Source: an uncultured Clostridia bacterium (GTDB taxonomy: Bacteria; Bacillota; Clostridia; Oscillospirales; JAAYOS01). From it: DNA of 64,000 nt. Shown here in pieces: positions 7,238 to 16,606 of this stretch (its first letter is position 1; every line of letters starts with the position of its first letter). The notes below the pieces were generated by a model that was given only the letters and a program-made list of their open reading frames with translations, searched no databases and had not been told where the DNA came from. The position numbers and the translations under genes are program-made. The stretch is taken from contig CANRJS010000005.1 of assembly GCA_947631015.1 (NCBI GenBank), positions 39,733 to 103,732 of the forward strand, read 5' to 3'.

Positions 7238-9465
7238 CGCTGTCCCGTCTCCCCGTCTGCAAGCCGCTCAAGCTCCGCCATGTCCGCGCACAGTCCGTCG
7301 AAATCGAGGAAGTCCTCTATATACTGCTTCCGCAGCAGCTCGCGCGGGATGAACTCGTTGTACTTGCCGAGTATCTGCACATCCTCCGGCAGCGGCAGGG
7401 CGTACATATCCGGCTCGGAGGACAGGATGTCGAAAATTATCGCCTCCAGTTCCTCCTGCGAACCGTCAAAGACGGCCTCGAGGTACACGCAGGTCGGCCA
7501 CGGATACTTGCTCTTTACTCCCCTGCTCCGCAGGAGATAGTTGAGCGTCATTATCTGCCGCGTCCCGACCCACGGGAATATGGCGTAGCGCTTGTCCGAG
7601 AGCGCGGTGCCGACGTTCGTGAGCACGCCGCTGTTCCGCGTGATATAGCGTATCTCCGTTAGGCGCTCCGCGCAGCCCGCGCTGAGGTAGGAGTATGTGT
7701 CGTCCGAGAGAAGGATGCTCCGCATCTTCCGCATGAGGACGGTGTGCAGCTCGTTTTCAAAGTCCACGTCCCAGTCCACGACGGATATGCCGGGCACGCG
7801 CTTGACAAATATCACCTTGCTCTTGACATTGACGTCCACCGTCTCCCATGTGAGACCCGCGAGCGCGAAGCGCGTGCCCACGGGATACACCTTGTCGACG
7901 GTGCCTATCATGCGGTTCTCGTCCTTGACCTCGAGGTACTCCGGGGCGAGGAACACTGTAAGGAACTTGTGGCTGTTTGCTATCTTTTCTCCCTCTCTGC
8001 CTATGATGAGGCCGCCGCGCTCGGTGCGCTCAAGCTGTTCCTCCGAAAGCATGTACTCAAGGAGCGTCCTGTAATCCTCCTTTGACACCTCGCGGAACGA
8101 ACCGAGCGTCAGGATGCTCCCTGCGAGCGCCGCCGCGCTCATCTCGCCGTTTGACTTGAGGGTGCTCATCGTCTGATGGTAGACGAGGTTGTACGCGTGC
8201 AGGCGCGGCGGGATGGGTTCTATCCAGTGCTCCTTCAAGTATAGCTCGATTATTGCTATAGTGCGGATGAAGTCCCAGTTTATCGGGCCCAGTGTGTCGT
8301 CCGAATTTATCCTGAGGTTTTCCACGAACGTGAAGAGCAAACGGCTCACCTGTCCGCGCCGACCGCACCGTCCGAGCCTCTGCGCGAAGCTCGAGACGTT
8401 GTACGGCGTGCCTATCTGCACCACCTGGTCGAGCGACCCGATGTCTATGCCGAGCTCGAGCGTCACCGTCGCGCCGGTGACTATCTTCTCGTCCTCCGAC
8501 TTCATCTCGTCCTCGGTGGTCTCGCGCAGGAGCGCGGAGACGTTTCCGTGGTGGACGCGGTAGACGTCCGGCGCCTTGTTCTTCAGGGCTATCTCGCGGA
8601 GGTTTGCCATGACGAACTCTATCTCCTCGCGGCTGTTCGCGAAGATTATCGTCTTTTTGTCAAGAGTGTTGCGGAACAGGTACTCGAAGTGCTCGCGGTC
8701 GCCGAGACCCATCCCCGCGGCGGAGTTGCCGGGAAGGACGGTGTTCTCCACGTCGCGCAAGTCGGCGTAGTTGACAAACCGCTCGACGTGCAGGCCTATC
8801 CGCTTGCTCCCCTCGTCGGTGAGGGGCGAGACGCACCCGCGCCCCGTGCCGGTGTTCAGCCAATCCTCCGCGAGTGAGACGTCCCCGAGCGTCGCGGAAA
8901 GTCCTATCCGCCTCGGGTTTATCCCGACGAGGCGGTTCAGCCGTTCGAGCACGCAGAGGAGCTGTATGCCCCGCACGTCCCGCATGAACTGGTGCACCTC
9001 GTCGATTATGACGTAGCGGAGGTCGGAAAACATCTTGAGGCACGCGCCGCGCTTGTTTGTCACAAGGCTCTCAAGTGACTCGGGCGTTATCTGAAGTATG
9101 CCCTCCGGCTCCTTTATGAGCTTGTTTTTGGCCGTCACCGACGCGTCCCCGTGCCACTTCGTAACCTTTATGTGCGACGCGAGAAGCAGCTGCTCGAGCC
9201 GCTTGAACTGGTCGTTTATGAGCGCCTTGAGCGGCGAGATGTAGAGCACGCCCACCGACCTCGGCGGGTCGTTGTATATCTCCGTGAGCACGGGAAGGAA
9301 CGCCGCCTCGGTCTTGCCGGAGGCGGTGCCGGAGGAGAGCAGGAGGTTCGAGTCACTGTCGAATATGACCTCGCACGCCGCGACCTGATTTGCCCGCAGC
9401 TCCTCCCACTTGTTCTCGTATATGAAATCCTGTATAAACGGCGCAAGCCTCGAAAAAGCGTCCAT
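7234..9465 (-). CDS. Lhr/Ski2-like DEAD/DEAH helicase of the TerB-BrxD-like operon
   Basis: Protein of 743 residues. Superfamily 2 helicase motifs are visible: ELRANQVAACEVIF (Q-motif-like), Walker A SSGTASGKTEAAF near residue 45, TPESLESLV, DEVHQFM near residue 155, LSATLGD, and motif VI QRLGRCGRRGQ near residue 370. This is the arrangement of Lhr- or Ski2-like helicases and resembles helicases next to BrxD-type ATPases. The C-terminal 350 residues have no domain I recognise. It starts 26 bp after the ATPase gene stop and overlaps the recQ start by four bases. A role in DNA processing or defence is inferred from context only. Confidence 0.85.
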   Translation of the reverse strand: MDAFSRLAPFIQDFIYENKWEELRANQVAACEVIFDSDSNLLLSSGTASGKTEAAFLPVLTEIYNDPPRSVGVLYISPLKALINDQFKRLEQLLLASHIKVTKWHGDASVTAKNKLIKEPEGILQITPESLESLVTNKRGACLKMFSDLRYVIIDEVHQFMRDVRGIQLLCVLERLNRLVGINPRRIGLSATLGDVSLAEDWLNTGTGRGCVSPLTDEGSKRIGLHVERFVNYADLRDVENTVLPGNSAAGMGLGDREHFEYLFRNTLDKKTIIFANSREEIEFVMANLREIALKNKAPDVYRVHHGNVSALLRETTEDEMKSEDEKIVTGATVTLELGIDIGSLDQVVQIGTPYNVSSFAQRLGRCGRRGQVSRLLFTFVENLRINSDDTLGPINWDFIRTIAIIELYLKEHWIEPIPPRLHAYNLVYHQTMSTLKSNGEMSAAALAGSILTLGSFREVSKEDYRTLLEYMLSEEQLERTERGGLIIGREGEKIANSHKFLTVFLAPEYLEVKDENRMIGTVDKVYPVGTRFALAGLTWETVDVNVKSKVIFVKRVPGISVVDWDVDFENELHTVLMRKMRSILLSDDTYSYLSAGCAERLTEIRYITRNSGVLTNVGTALSDKRYAIFPWVGTRQIMTLNYLLRSRGVKSKYPWPTCVYLEAVFDGSQEELEAIIFDILSSEPDMYALPLPEDVQILGKYNEFIPRELLRKQYIEDFLDFDGLCADMAELERLADGETGQR

Positions 9466-9491
9466 ATTCGCTCCCCTGTCTCTGTAAGATG

Positions 9492-10808
9492 TTATATCTC
9501 AAAGTCCACGAAGTCGCTGTGTACTTCTTCCTCCGAGAGACCGCCCTTCGCGAGCTCGAAGCTGTTCGAGCCGAGCACCTCCTGCACGCTCCTCTCCGGG
9601 TTCTGGTAGAGGATGTTTATGAGCTCGATGAAGTCGCGTATCATCTCGCGGGGCGTGATGTGCGTCTCCGCGCCGACGCGGTTGTACTCCACGGTGAGGA
9701 AGTACAGCAGGTCCTCGTGGCCGAGGCGCGGGGTGTATCCGTAGAGGTCGGCGTGTATGTCCCGCAGCTTCTCAATCAGGATATACATCTCCTCCTGCGA
9801 GAGCATCCGGAGTTGGATTATCGGCGCCGTGAGGTCGTGCAGCTCGTCCGTCGCGAAGTGTCCCTCCGCAAGCCGCGAGCGGAGCGCCTCATAGCTGAAC
9901 ACTCCCCTGTACCTGTCCTCGATGCACTGCGGCGTTCCGCCCATAAGGAAGCCGATGTGCTCCGCCTTGCCCTGAAGGACGTCGTTATACATCGTGAGTA
10001 TCTTTTCGTAGTTATTCGCGCGGGTTATCGAGTTCGGTATCTTGAAGATGTTCACAAGCTCGTCGATTATCACGAGCAGTCCCTTATACCCCGCGCCGGT
10101 GAGGAACGCCGCAAACAGCTTGAGAAAGTCGTACCACGTCTCGTCCGAGACGATGAAGTTTATCCCGAGGTCGTCCTTCGCCTCTCTCCGCGTCGGATAC
10201 TCCCCACGGAACCAGCGGAGGACGTTCGACTTGAGTGCGGAGTCGTCGGAGCGGTAAGCCTGCCAGTAGAGCGCCACCGCCTTCGCAAAGTCGAAGCCGC
10301 CCACCATTCCCTCGAGCGACCCCGCGACGGCATATATCCTCTGTTCTACCTCGCGCTCGAATTTCGCGCCCTCCGTGCCGGTCCCGACGCGCACCGCAGT
10401 CTGTATGCCGCTTATCCAGCGTTCGAGAATGAGCGGCAGAGCGCCGCCGTCCGGCTTTGCCTTGGTGGAGAGATTGCGGACAAGCTCCCTGTACGTGGCA
10501 AGTCCCTGACCCTTCGTGCCGGCAAAGCGGCGCTCGGGCGAGAGGTCGGCGTCCACGACGGCAAAGCCTCTCGCCGTCGCGTGATTGCGTATCGTCTGGA
10601 GCAGGAAACTCTTGCCGCTGCCGTACTTGCCGACTATGAAGCGAAACGACGCCCCACCCTGCTCTATCATGTCAATATCGCGAAGGATGGCGGCTATCTC
10701 CTGCTTTCTGCCGACCGTGATGTACTCCAGCCCCACGCGCGGCACGACGCCGCTCTTCAGCGCGTTAATGAGTATGCCCGCTATCCTCGCCGGAACCCTG
10801 TTTGCCAT
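9492..10808 (-). CDS. BrxC/BrxD-like P-loop ATPase (DUF2791 type)
   Basis: Protein of 438 residues. Walker A is FIVGKYGSGKSFLLQT near residue 60 and Walker B is LLVIIDELVNIF near residue 240. The overall pattern (ALKSGVVPRVGLEYITVGR at the start, an internal domain with FWLMGG-like text and a C-terminal DLHAPII-like region) matches the ATP-binding family PF10923, which includes BREX BrxC/BrxD. It overlaps the end of the upstream TerB-type gene by 44 bp, in another frame, and has GGGGGAGAT before its ATG. No BREX methylase (PglX), phosphatase (PglZ) or BrxL is in the window, so this is not a canonical BREX locus. Confidence 0.85.
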   Translation of the reverse strand: MANRVPARIAGILINALKSGVVPRVGLEYITVGRKQEIAAILRDIDMIEQGGASFRFIVGKYGSGKSFLLQTIRNHATARGFAVVDADLSPERRFAGTKGQGLATYRELVRNLSTKAKPDGGALPLILERWISGIQTAVRVGTGTEGAKFEREVEQRIYAVAGSLEGMVGGFDFAKAVALYWQAYRSDDSALKSNVLRWFRGEYPTRREAKDDLGINFIVSDETWYDFLKLFAAFLTGAGYKGLLVIIDELVNIFKIPNSITRANNYEKILTMYNDVLQGKAEHIGFLMGGTPQCIEDRYRGVFSYEALRSRLAEGHFATDELHDLTAPIIQLRMLSQEEMYILIEKLRDIHADLYGYTPRLGHEDLLYFLTVEYNRVGAETHITPREMIRDFIELINILYQNPERSVQEVLGSNSFELAKGGLSEEEVHSDFVDFEI

Positions 10809-12687
10809 ACTTCTCAGTCATCTCCCCCAGCCGTTCGGCGTAGTCGTCGTATATCATAAGTCCGTCGTCAAGGACGCTGTCCCCGACGGCGTCCGCCGCC
10901 TTCTCGTTTATCCCCTCCGCTAGCACCTCCGGCATGACGCCGCTTGCCCGCGCGAAGCTCTCCATGTCCCCGCCGCCGAGGACGTGCCGCAGCGCCGCGA
11001 GCTCGAGCGGCGCGAGCGCCGCTCCGAGCGCGTCCCACTCGTCTGCCGGCTCGTCCGCGCCGAAGGACGGCGCTTTGCCGGCGGCGTCCGCGCCGCTTAG
11101 GGCAGGCTCCGTGGCGTTCCCGGCTCCGCCATCCTCCGCGTCTTTCGCGACGCTCTCGGGCTTTACCTCCGGCACGCGCTCCGCACTGTCGCAGTACGTT
11201 TCTTCGTCCGCTATGTGTTCCACGCCGTCGCAAGGCAGTTTTTCGTCCGACTTATTCTCCGCGCCGCTTCCCGGCAGGACGTCTGCCGGGGTGGCGCTTC
11301 CGCTGCGCCGTTCCGTCGGGACTGCCGCCCCGCCGGACGCGTCCTCCTCCACGAGCAGCGCCTCCTGCGTCTCGAGCGCGTCACGGCGTATCCGCGCGAG
11401 CGCGTCGCTCGACACAGTAACGACGGTCTTTGTTGCCTCGCGGTAGAACTCCGCCGCCGCGCGGACTATCGTCTCCTCGAGCGGCAGACCCGCCTCCGCG
11501 AGGCTCTGCCGCGTCTCCCCGTCGAGCATGGCGGGGTTTGCCGTGAGTTTGTGGCGGTACTTTGCGAGCCGCCGAAGCTCCGCCTCCATGCGCTTCAGAA
11601 CAAAGCCCGCGAGCCGCTTGCCGCTGCTCGACGTCAGCGCCGTGCTGTATGTCCAGACGCTGTTCCGCGAGACATACACCTCGTTCGGCAGGAGCACCAC
11701 CGTCCTGTCCCGCTGCCGGCGGGCGTCGCGGAAGACCGCGCCCCTGAACGGCGTCCACGCGAGCGGGTGCTTAGTGTGGGCAAAGAGAAGGTCGTCAAAG
11801 GCAATTCCCGCCTCCGAGCATTTCTCCCGCAGGCGCTCCGCCGTGAAGTCCGCGCAACGCTCGACTAGCTCGCGGTTCTCCGCGTAGAACGCCGAGGCGC
11901 GGATGTCATAGCCCGAAAGCTCCGCGAGCAGCCCGAAGCCGTCCTTCGGGTCGTTGAGCATCGGATAGTAGCCCGAAAGAGCGTGCTCCGCCGCGAAGTC
12001 GCGGAAGCTCCCCTCAAGGTCGTAGTAGATGTGGTAGTCCTTTATCCAGCCGGGGACGTACTTGTCGAGCGTGAGGTCGTACTCCCGGAACCTCCTCCAG
12101 AAGTCGATGATCTGCTCGATGCCGTCCTTCGGGCTCGCCGTGCCGATGTTGTTTATCTGCTCGTAGATATAGATGAAGGCGTAGGAGAGCGACGTCGCGC
12201 GGACATCTCCCGCGCGCACACGCGTCCGCCAGGTGAAGTAGGTGCGGAACTGCTCGTAGGAGAGCATCCTGTAATCCGGGTAGTACGCGGAAAACGGCGC
12301 TTCCCCCTCGTAGTCGTCCTCGAAGTCCGCCATGAACCTCGCCTGCTCGGTGAAGATGACGGCGTACTCCCTCCGCGCGCCCCGGCTCGGGAACCGCTCC
12401 CCGTCGTATGCCCGCGTCTCGTACCTCCGCGCGATGCCGCGCATCTCCATGAAGCGCTCGCGCTTCGCGTCCCGCTCGGGCGGCGCTATCCTCTGCGCCC
12501 GCGCGACAAACTTTCCCACGCCCTCGATTGGGCTTGCGGAGTAGTCTATCTCGTAAAACATCCCGTCCGAAAAGGAGGCGTCGGAGCCGCCGTCACGGCT
12601 CGGAGCACCGCCCGCGTTCGGTCTCTCCCCGGCGCGGGCGGGTATCCTGAACGGCTCATATTTCTTTTCCGAGTTGTCCCCGCTCAT
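10765..12687 (-). CDS. TerB-N/TerB-C domain protein, first gene of the helicase operon
   Basis: Protein of 640 residues. Residues about 55-330 look like the TerB-N domain (WRTRVRAGDV, SYAFIYIYEQINNIG), and residues about 340-620 like the TerB-C region. A low-complexity linker rich in Glu, Ala, Ser and Asp lies at about 460-550. No central TerB metal-binding domain is evident. TerB-N/TerB-C proteins are known from tellurium-resistance-like and predicted DNA-processing gene sets; their biochemistry is poorly known. GGAGGA lies just before the ATG, and a consensus promoter sits 64 bp upstream. It leads an operon with the ATPase, helicase and RecQ. The domain call rests on my reading of the family pattern. 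Confidence 0.78.
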   Translation of the reverse strand: MSGDNSEKKYEPFRIPARAGERPNAGGAPSRDGGSDASFSDGMFYEIDYSASPIEGVGKFVARAQRIAPPERDAKRERFMEMRGIARRYETRAYDGERFPSRGARREYAVIFTEQARFMADFEDDYEGEAPFSAYYPDYRMLSYEQFRTYFTWRTRVRAGDVRATSLSYAFIYIYEQINNIGTASPKDGIEQIIDFWRRFREYDLTLDKYVPGWIKDYHIYYDLEGSFRDFAAEHALSGYYPMLNDPKDGFGLLAELSGYDIRASAFYAENRELVERCADFTAERLREKCSEAGIAFDDLLFAHTKHPLAWTPFRGAVFRDARRQRDRTVVLLPNEVYVSRNSVWTYSTALTSSSGKRLAGFVLKRMEAELRRLAKYRHKLTANPAMLDGETRQSLAEAGLPLEETIVRAAAEFYREATKTVVTVSSDALARIRRDALETQEALLVEEDASGGAAVPTERRSGSATPADVLPGSGAENKSDEKLPCDGVEHIADEETYCDSAERVPEVKPESVAKDAEDGGAGNATEPALSGADAAGKAPSFGADEPADEWDALGAALAPLELAALRHVLGGGDMESFARASGVMPEVLAEGINEKAADAVGDSVLDDGLMIYDDYAERLGEMTEKYGKQGSGEDSGHTH

Positions 12688-12750
12688 ATCCTCCTCCGCG
12701 CACGCCTTTACTTTTCCTCAAGCCCTCAAAAGAAACAAATGTACTGTCAT

Positions 12751-12779
12751 ATTATAGCACGCCGCGCGGATGATTGCAA
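12751..12779 (-). promoter_or_regulatory. Sigma-A promoter of the TerB/ATPase/helicase/recQ operon
   Basis: On the minus strand TTGCAA (12774-12779) and TATAAT (12751-12756) are spaced exactly 17 bp and precede the first gene of the operon. Confidence 0.8.
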
Positions 12780-12798
12780 CCGCCTTTGACGCGGACAT

Positions 12799-12835
12799 GA
12801 AAAGCGGCGGCAAAAGTACCCACTTCTGCCGCCGC
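12799..12835 (-). terminator. Terminator after the GH35/42-like gene
   Basis: GCGGCGGCA pairs with TGCCGCCGC, followed on the minus strand by TTTTC. It lies 15 bp beyond the stop codon of the glycosidase. Confidence 0.65.
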
Positions 12836-12849
12836 CGTCCGCTTCCAAC

Positions 12850-14406
12850 TTATCTGTACGCTCTGAACATGAAGCGCTGAAGCTGCGCCTCCTTGCCGAA
12901 GGTGTTGCGGTAGCGCTCGTCGCCGTTGAGGATGCGTCCCCGCACCCACTTTCCGTCCTCGAAGCGCCCCTCCTCCTTGCGGAGCAGGTCTAGCTTCATG
13001 CCGGTGTGCTCCGGCGCCTCGAACTCCACGGCGCACCCGCACGCGAGCACAAGGAGCTCATAGTCTCCGAGCTCTATGACGAGTCCGCCCGCGGCGTGCT
13101 TCGCCCCTCCGAACGGACTGCCGTAGCTTATGCGGAGACGGATATTCTCAAGGTCGATTATCTCGCTTGCGTTGCCGTTGTCAAGGAAGCCGTGTATCTT
13201 CCCCTCGCGGTGAGCCTTCTCTATCACGTCCTCCATCCCGCCGACCGCTCCGTACACTCCGCCGAGCAGGCGTGCGCCGTCTGCGGCGACGCCCATCGCC
13301 TCCGGGGAGATGTTGAGCTGCGCGAGCACCTGCGGGTCAAGCTCCTCGGCGCGCCCCGCGACGTCCTCTATCCCGAACGGCGCAAAGCAGATAGCGTTGT
13401 GCTCGCCCACGGCGTAGAGGAAGTTCGCGACTGCGTCGACCGGGCCGCGCGCCTCCGGTATGAACAGCGGGTTGCCGTCCGAGGCGTACTCGTCGCACAC
13501 GTCGCGGAAGTTCGGCACGTATATGTCCGGCGCGTACAAATCGACGTGCGGCGCGGCCGCGCGCCAGACGCGGTGCATCTTGAACTGAGGCCCGCCGGAG
13601 GGATATGTTCCCGGCACTCCGGGCGCCTGCTCGAGCCACGCGTTGACGTACACCGGCAACGGGTACTCCGCCTTGCCCGCGCTCACTATCGTCTCGACGG
13701 CGCAGGCGTAGTGCCACGCCATGAAAGTCTCGGCGGCGTCGGTGCCGAACGCCTCGCTCCACGTTCCGTGGACGCCGAAGGTCTCCGCGAGCGCCGCAGG
13801 TATCTCCTCCGCGAACGCCGCCTCCGCGCGCTCGCTGTAGTCCCGCGCCGCGCCGACGACGCCTATCTCGTTTTCCGCCTGTATCATCACGACCGTGCGC
13901 TCATCGTCGGTGTCGCGCAGATGCGCCATCAGTGCGGCAAACGCCCTCGCGTCCGCCGCGACGGCGTCCCGGCAGAGCGGCGAGACCGTCGGGTCCCACA
14001 AGCCGCCCATGTAGCCGAGCGGACGGTCGCCCGCGTTGCGGACTATCCCGAAGCGCTCCGGGTCGTTCTTCGCCCAGAGCGGGATATAGGTCGAGGCTCC
14101 GTTCTTCCAGAGGCCGAACCAGAGCAGGACGAGCTTCATGCCCTCGCGCCGCGCCTGCGCTATGAGGCCGTCCACGAGCTCGAAGTCAAACTTGCCCTCC
14201 TCCGGCTCGAGGCATTCCCAGTAGACCGGGGCGATGACGCCGTTGAGACCAAGCGGACGCAGCGCCGTCCAGACGCGCTCCTCCATGTAGCGGAGGTCGG
14301 ACGCGCTCGAGTTGTGCAGCTCTCCGCCCCGGATGTGGAACGGCTTTCCGTCAACATACAGCGTCGCGAGCCTGCCCGTTCCTTCTATGTAGGGTATATG
14401 CGCCAT
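12850..14406 (-). CDS. Glycoside hydrolase, GH35/GH42-like (DUF5597-type beta-galactosidase)
   Basis: Protein of 518 residues with a TIM-barrel glycosidase pattern: HIRGGELHNSSAS near the start, VIAPVYWECLEPEEGKFDF, the acid/base candidate Glu in MIQAENEIG (about 180) and the nucleophile candidate Glu in PLFIPEARG (about 310). The C-terminal 150 residues resemble the DUF5597 domain found on such enzymes. No signal peptide is seen, so it is likely cytoplasmic and acts on imported oligosaccharides. I chose the ATG at 14406 (AAGGAGAG in front) rather than the open frame start at 14463. Exact sugar specificity cannot be read from the sequence. Confidence 0.85.
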   Translation of the reverse strand: MAHIPYIEGTGRLATLYVDGKPFHIRGGELHNSSASDLRYMEERVWTALRPLGLNGVIAPVYWECLEPEEGKFDFELVDGLIAQARREGMKLVLLWFGLWKNGASTYIPLWAKNDPERFGIVRNAGDRPLGYMGGLWDPTVSPLCRDAVAADARAFAALMAHLRDTDDERTVVMIQAENEIGVVGAARDYSERAEAAFAEEIPAALAETFGVHGTWSEAFGTDAAETFMAWHYACAVETIVSAGKAEYPLPVYVNAWLEQAPGVPGTYPSGGPQFKMHRVWRAAAPHVDLYAPDIYVPNFRDVCDEYASDGNPLFIPEARGPVDAVANFLYAVGEHNAICFAPFGIEDVAGRAEELDPQVLAQLNISPEAMGVAADGARLLGGVYGAVGGMEDVIEKAHREGKIHGFLDNGNASEIIDLENIRLRISYGSPFGGAKHAAGGLVIELGDYELLVLACGCAVEFEAPEHTGMKLDLLRKEEGRFEDGKWVRGRILNGDERYRNTFGKEAQLQRFMFRAYR

Positions 14407-14482
14407 TCTGTATCTCTCCTTTTCGGCGGCGGAAACCACCGCCCGTGATATGTTCACCCGCACGCGCGGGCGGTTTTACTTA

Positions 14483-15196
14483 CTATTCCCGGGGCTGCGC
14501 CGCGTCGATAAGAGCGCGGAAGAGCTTTCTGCTGTTTTCGTCTGTCCTGTACATGAGCTCCGGGTGCCACTGCACGCCGCAGAAGAATCTCTCTCCCGGC
14601 AGGTATACGCCCTCGACAAGTCCGTCCTCCGAGACCGCCGAGACCTCGAGCCCCGGCGCGACGTCCTTCACCGCCTGATGGTGGCAGCTGTTGACGCCCA
14701 CCGTCTCCACGCCGAGGATATTCCAAAGCGGCGTGCCGTGCTTTACCGTGACGGTGTGGATGCTGCGGTCGAGCGGCGGCTCCATGGAATGGACGGTCTC
14801 GGACGGGTGCTGTGTGACTACGTCCTGAAAGAGCGTCCCGCCCATAAACACGTTCATCGTCTGTATGCCCCGGCATATCCCGAGGACCGGCTTTTCGGTT
14901 TCGAGTACGGCCTGAAAGAGCCGCCTCTCCGTGAGGTCGCGCTCCGGTGAAATCATCCCGCACTCGGGAAGCGTCTCCTCGCCGTATATCTCCGGCGCAA
15001 TGTCCGGCCCTCCGGTGAAGATAACGCCGTCGCAGAGTGAGACGAGCCGCGCCGCCTCCTCCGCGTCACGGACGAGCGGAAATATCAGCGGGATGCCTCC
15101 CGCTCCCTCGATGCTCTCAAGGTATACATGCCTCAGTAATACGCCCGCGCCCTGCGCTTCGAGCTGCGGAGAAAGTCCTATCACCGGTCTTGCCAT
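14483..15196 (-). CDS. Class I glutamine amidotransferase, gamma-glutamyl-GABA hydrolase (PuuD) family
   Basis: Protein of 237 residues. The catalytic cysteine lies in LGICRGIQTMNVFMGG (near residue 105), the catalytic His and Glu in GVQWHPELMYR (near residue 212), and the family histidines in VNSCHHQAVKD. Members hydrolyse gamma-glutamyl bonds, for example gamma-glutamyl-GABA in putrescine breakdown. No putrescine genes are nearby, so the substrate is open. It lies 76 bp downstream of the glycosidase start and runs in the same direction. Confidence 0.9.
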   Translation of the reverse strand: MARPVIGLSPQLEAQGAGVLLRHVYLESIEGAGGIPLIFPLVRDAEEAARLVSLCDGVIFTGGPDIAPEIYGEETLPECGMISPERDLTERRLFQAVLETEKPVLGICRGIQTMNVFMGGTLFQDVVTQHPSETVHSMEPPLDRSIHTVTVKHGTPLWNILGVETVGVNSCHHQAVKDVAPGLEVSAVSEDGLVEGVYLPGERFFCGVQWHPELMYRTDENSRKLFRALIDAAQPRE

Positions 15197-15318
15197 AACA
15201 TTGTCCTCCGGGGGTATGTTTTACGTTCCGCTTACATTGTACCACATTGCAGAGCAAATCGCCACAGAATGCGGATATTTATTGGTATGCCGGAAAAGCT
15301 CCGTCTTCCGGCGGACAG

Positions 15319-16161
15319 TCACTCCGCAAGGAACGCCTCGATCTTTGCCGCGTCCGCACAGCCCTTGTCGTAGAGGCGGCGGAGCGAATCGCGGTCGCGC
15401 TTCAGCGTGCTCACGCCGCAGGTGTCGTCCGGGGAGACGATGAGCGCGCGTCCCTCGCGGGCGTACTCCCGCGCCCGCGCGACGCCGGCGTTGTAGTTCT
15501 CCGCGCGGAGGCGGAGGCGTTCCGCCGCCGTCGGGTACTTTCGCTTAAGCAGCCGCGCCAGCTTCTCGTCCCGCCCGGGGCTCCGCAGCTCGCTCTCCGG
15601 CTTTGTGAGTATGAGCACGACGCGGTCGCACCCGAGCTCGAATGCCTTCGCCACCGGCACCGGGTCGCCGAGCGCGCCGTCGTAGTAAGGTCTGCCGTCC
15701 ACGGTGTACGGCCGGCACACGACCGGTATCGAGCTCGACGCCTTGAACACGTCGTAGTTGTCCTGCGCCATGTCGTGCTTGTCGAAGTACTTCGCCTCGC
15801 CCGAGAGGGCGTCCGCCGCGACGACGATGAACTCCATCGGGTTTGCGCTCATGGCGGGATAGTCCAGCGGATCCTCCGAGTCCGCGCGGCTGAGCTCTCC
15901 GTAGACGTAATCCATATTTATATACGACCCCCCGCGAAGGAGGTTTGCAAAGCTCATATACTGCCGGCGGAAGGAATACTCGGTGTAGAAGCGGTAATTC
16001 CTGCCCTTCTGCCCCGCCGTGTAGGACGCGATATTCGCGCTCCCCGCCGACACTCCTATACCAAGGTCAAATTTTATACCTCTGTCGAGGCACCCGTCGA
16101 GCACTCCCGCGGCGTAGATGCCCCGCATCCCGCCGCCGACGTCAACAACTCCCGTTTTCAT
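15319..16161 (-). CDS. Patatin-like phospholipase family protein
   Basis: Protein of 280 residues when started at the ATG at 16161 (GGAGGA upstream). Key motifs: oxyanion glycine loop VGGGMRG (residues about 8-14), nucleophile Ser in GVSAGS (about 37-42) and the dyad Asp in DGALGDP (about 175). This is the bacterial patatin layout, with a C-terminal helical tail as in the PatB-like group with DUF6363. It is a predicted lipid acyl hydrolase acting in the cytoplasm or at the inner face of the membrane. It is alone between two non-coding gaps. Confidence 0.9.
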   Translation of the reverse strand: MKTGVVDVGGGMRGIYAAGVLDGCLDRGIKFDLGIGVSAGSANIASYTAGQKGRNYRFYTEYSFRRQYMSFANLLRGGSYINMDYVYGELSRADSEDPLDYPAMSANPMEFIVVAADALSGEAKYFDKHDMAQDNYDVFKASSSIPVVCRPYTVDGRPYYDGALGDPVPVAKAFELGCDRVVLILTKPESELRSPGRDEKLARLLKRKYPTAAERLRLRAENYNAGVARAREYAREGRALIVSPDDTCGVSTLKRDRDSLRRLYDKGCADAAKIEAFLAE

Positions 16162-16331
16162 TCGGACACGCCATCCTCCCGCCTGCGCTCCGCCGCTTCC
16201 GGCGGGCTTTTGCATAATGTTTGCAGCTTATACTATTTTATTCCTTACGGCGCGATACGTCAAGCCGGTTCGTCCGGCGGGAGCCGCCGTTTTGCGGGCA
16301 AAGAGATTTATAAAAAAATCGGAATTTGTGC

Positions 16332-16360
16332 TTGACAATTCCCGACCCATGTCTTATAAT
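16332..16360 (+). promoter_or_regulatory. Sigma-A promoter of tRNA-Val
   Basis: TTGACA at 16332-16337 and TATAAT at 16355-16360, 17-bp spacer, consensus in both boxes. Confidence 0.88.
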
Positions 16361-16375
16361 AGTCAATGTTCGCAC

Positions 16376-16451
16376 GGACACTTAGCTCAGCTGGTAGAGC
16401 ACCTGCTTGACGTGCAGGGGGTCAGCGGTTCGATTCCGTTAGTGTCCACCA
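16376..16451 (+). tRNA. tRNA-Val (anticodon GAC)
   Basis: Acceptor GGACACT/AGTGTCC with A73 and encoded CCA. The anticodon stem CCTGC/GCAGG carries loop TTGACGT. Complete cloverleaf with its own promoter and terminator. Confidence 0.95.
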
Positions 16452-16487
16452 AAAAATAAGCAGTCCCGAAGGGGCTGCTTATTTTTT
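16451..16487 (+). terminator. Terminator of tRNA-Val
   Basis: The stem AAAAAATAAGCAGTCCC pairs with GGGGCTGCTTATTTTTT around a GAA loop. Confidence 0.88.
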
Positions 16488-16606
16488 GGGCTTCGGCGGC
16501 TTTGCCGCCTCCGCCCTCTGATTGAAATGCTCGGCGGAAATGAATTCCGCCTGCGCAAAGTTGCTTGCCTATGGCAAGCAACTTTAACCGCGCGAACAGG
16601 CGCGGT
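16488..16606 (+). repeat. Modular hairpin repeat, family A, copy 2
   Basis: Four successive hairpins: the variable 5' stem GGGCTTCGGCGGC.., the core GATTGAAATGCTCGG, the stem GGCGGAAATGAATTCCGCC, the stem AAGTTGCTTGCC/GGCAAGCAACTT, and the 3' stem ACCGCGCGAACAGGCGCGG. Directly behind the tRNA-Val terminator, sense orientation. Confidence 0.8.

Noticed and set aside
7234..12687. Calling the TerB/ATPase/helicase operon a BREX system
   Set aside because: No PglX methylase, PglZ phosphatase, BrxL or BrxA/B is present; only the ATPase and helicase types are shared.
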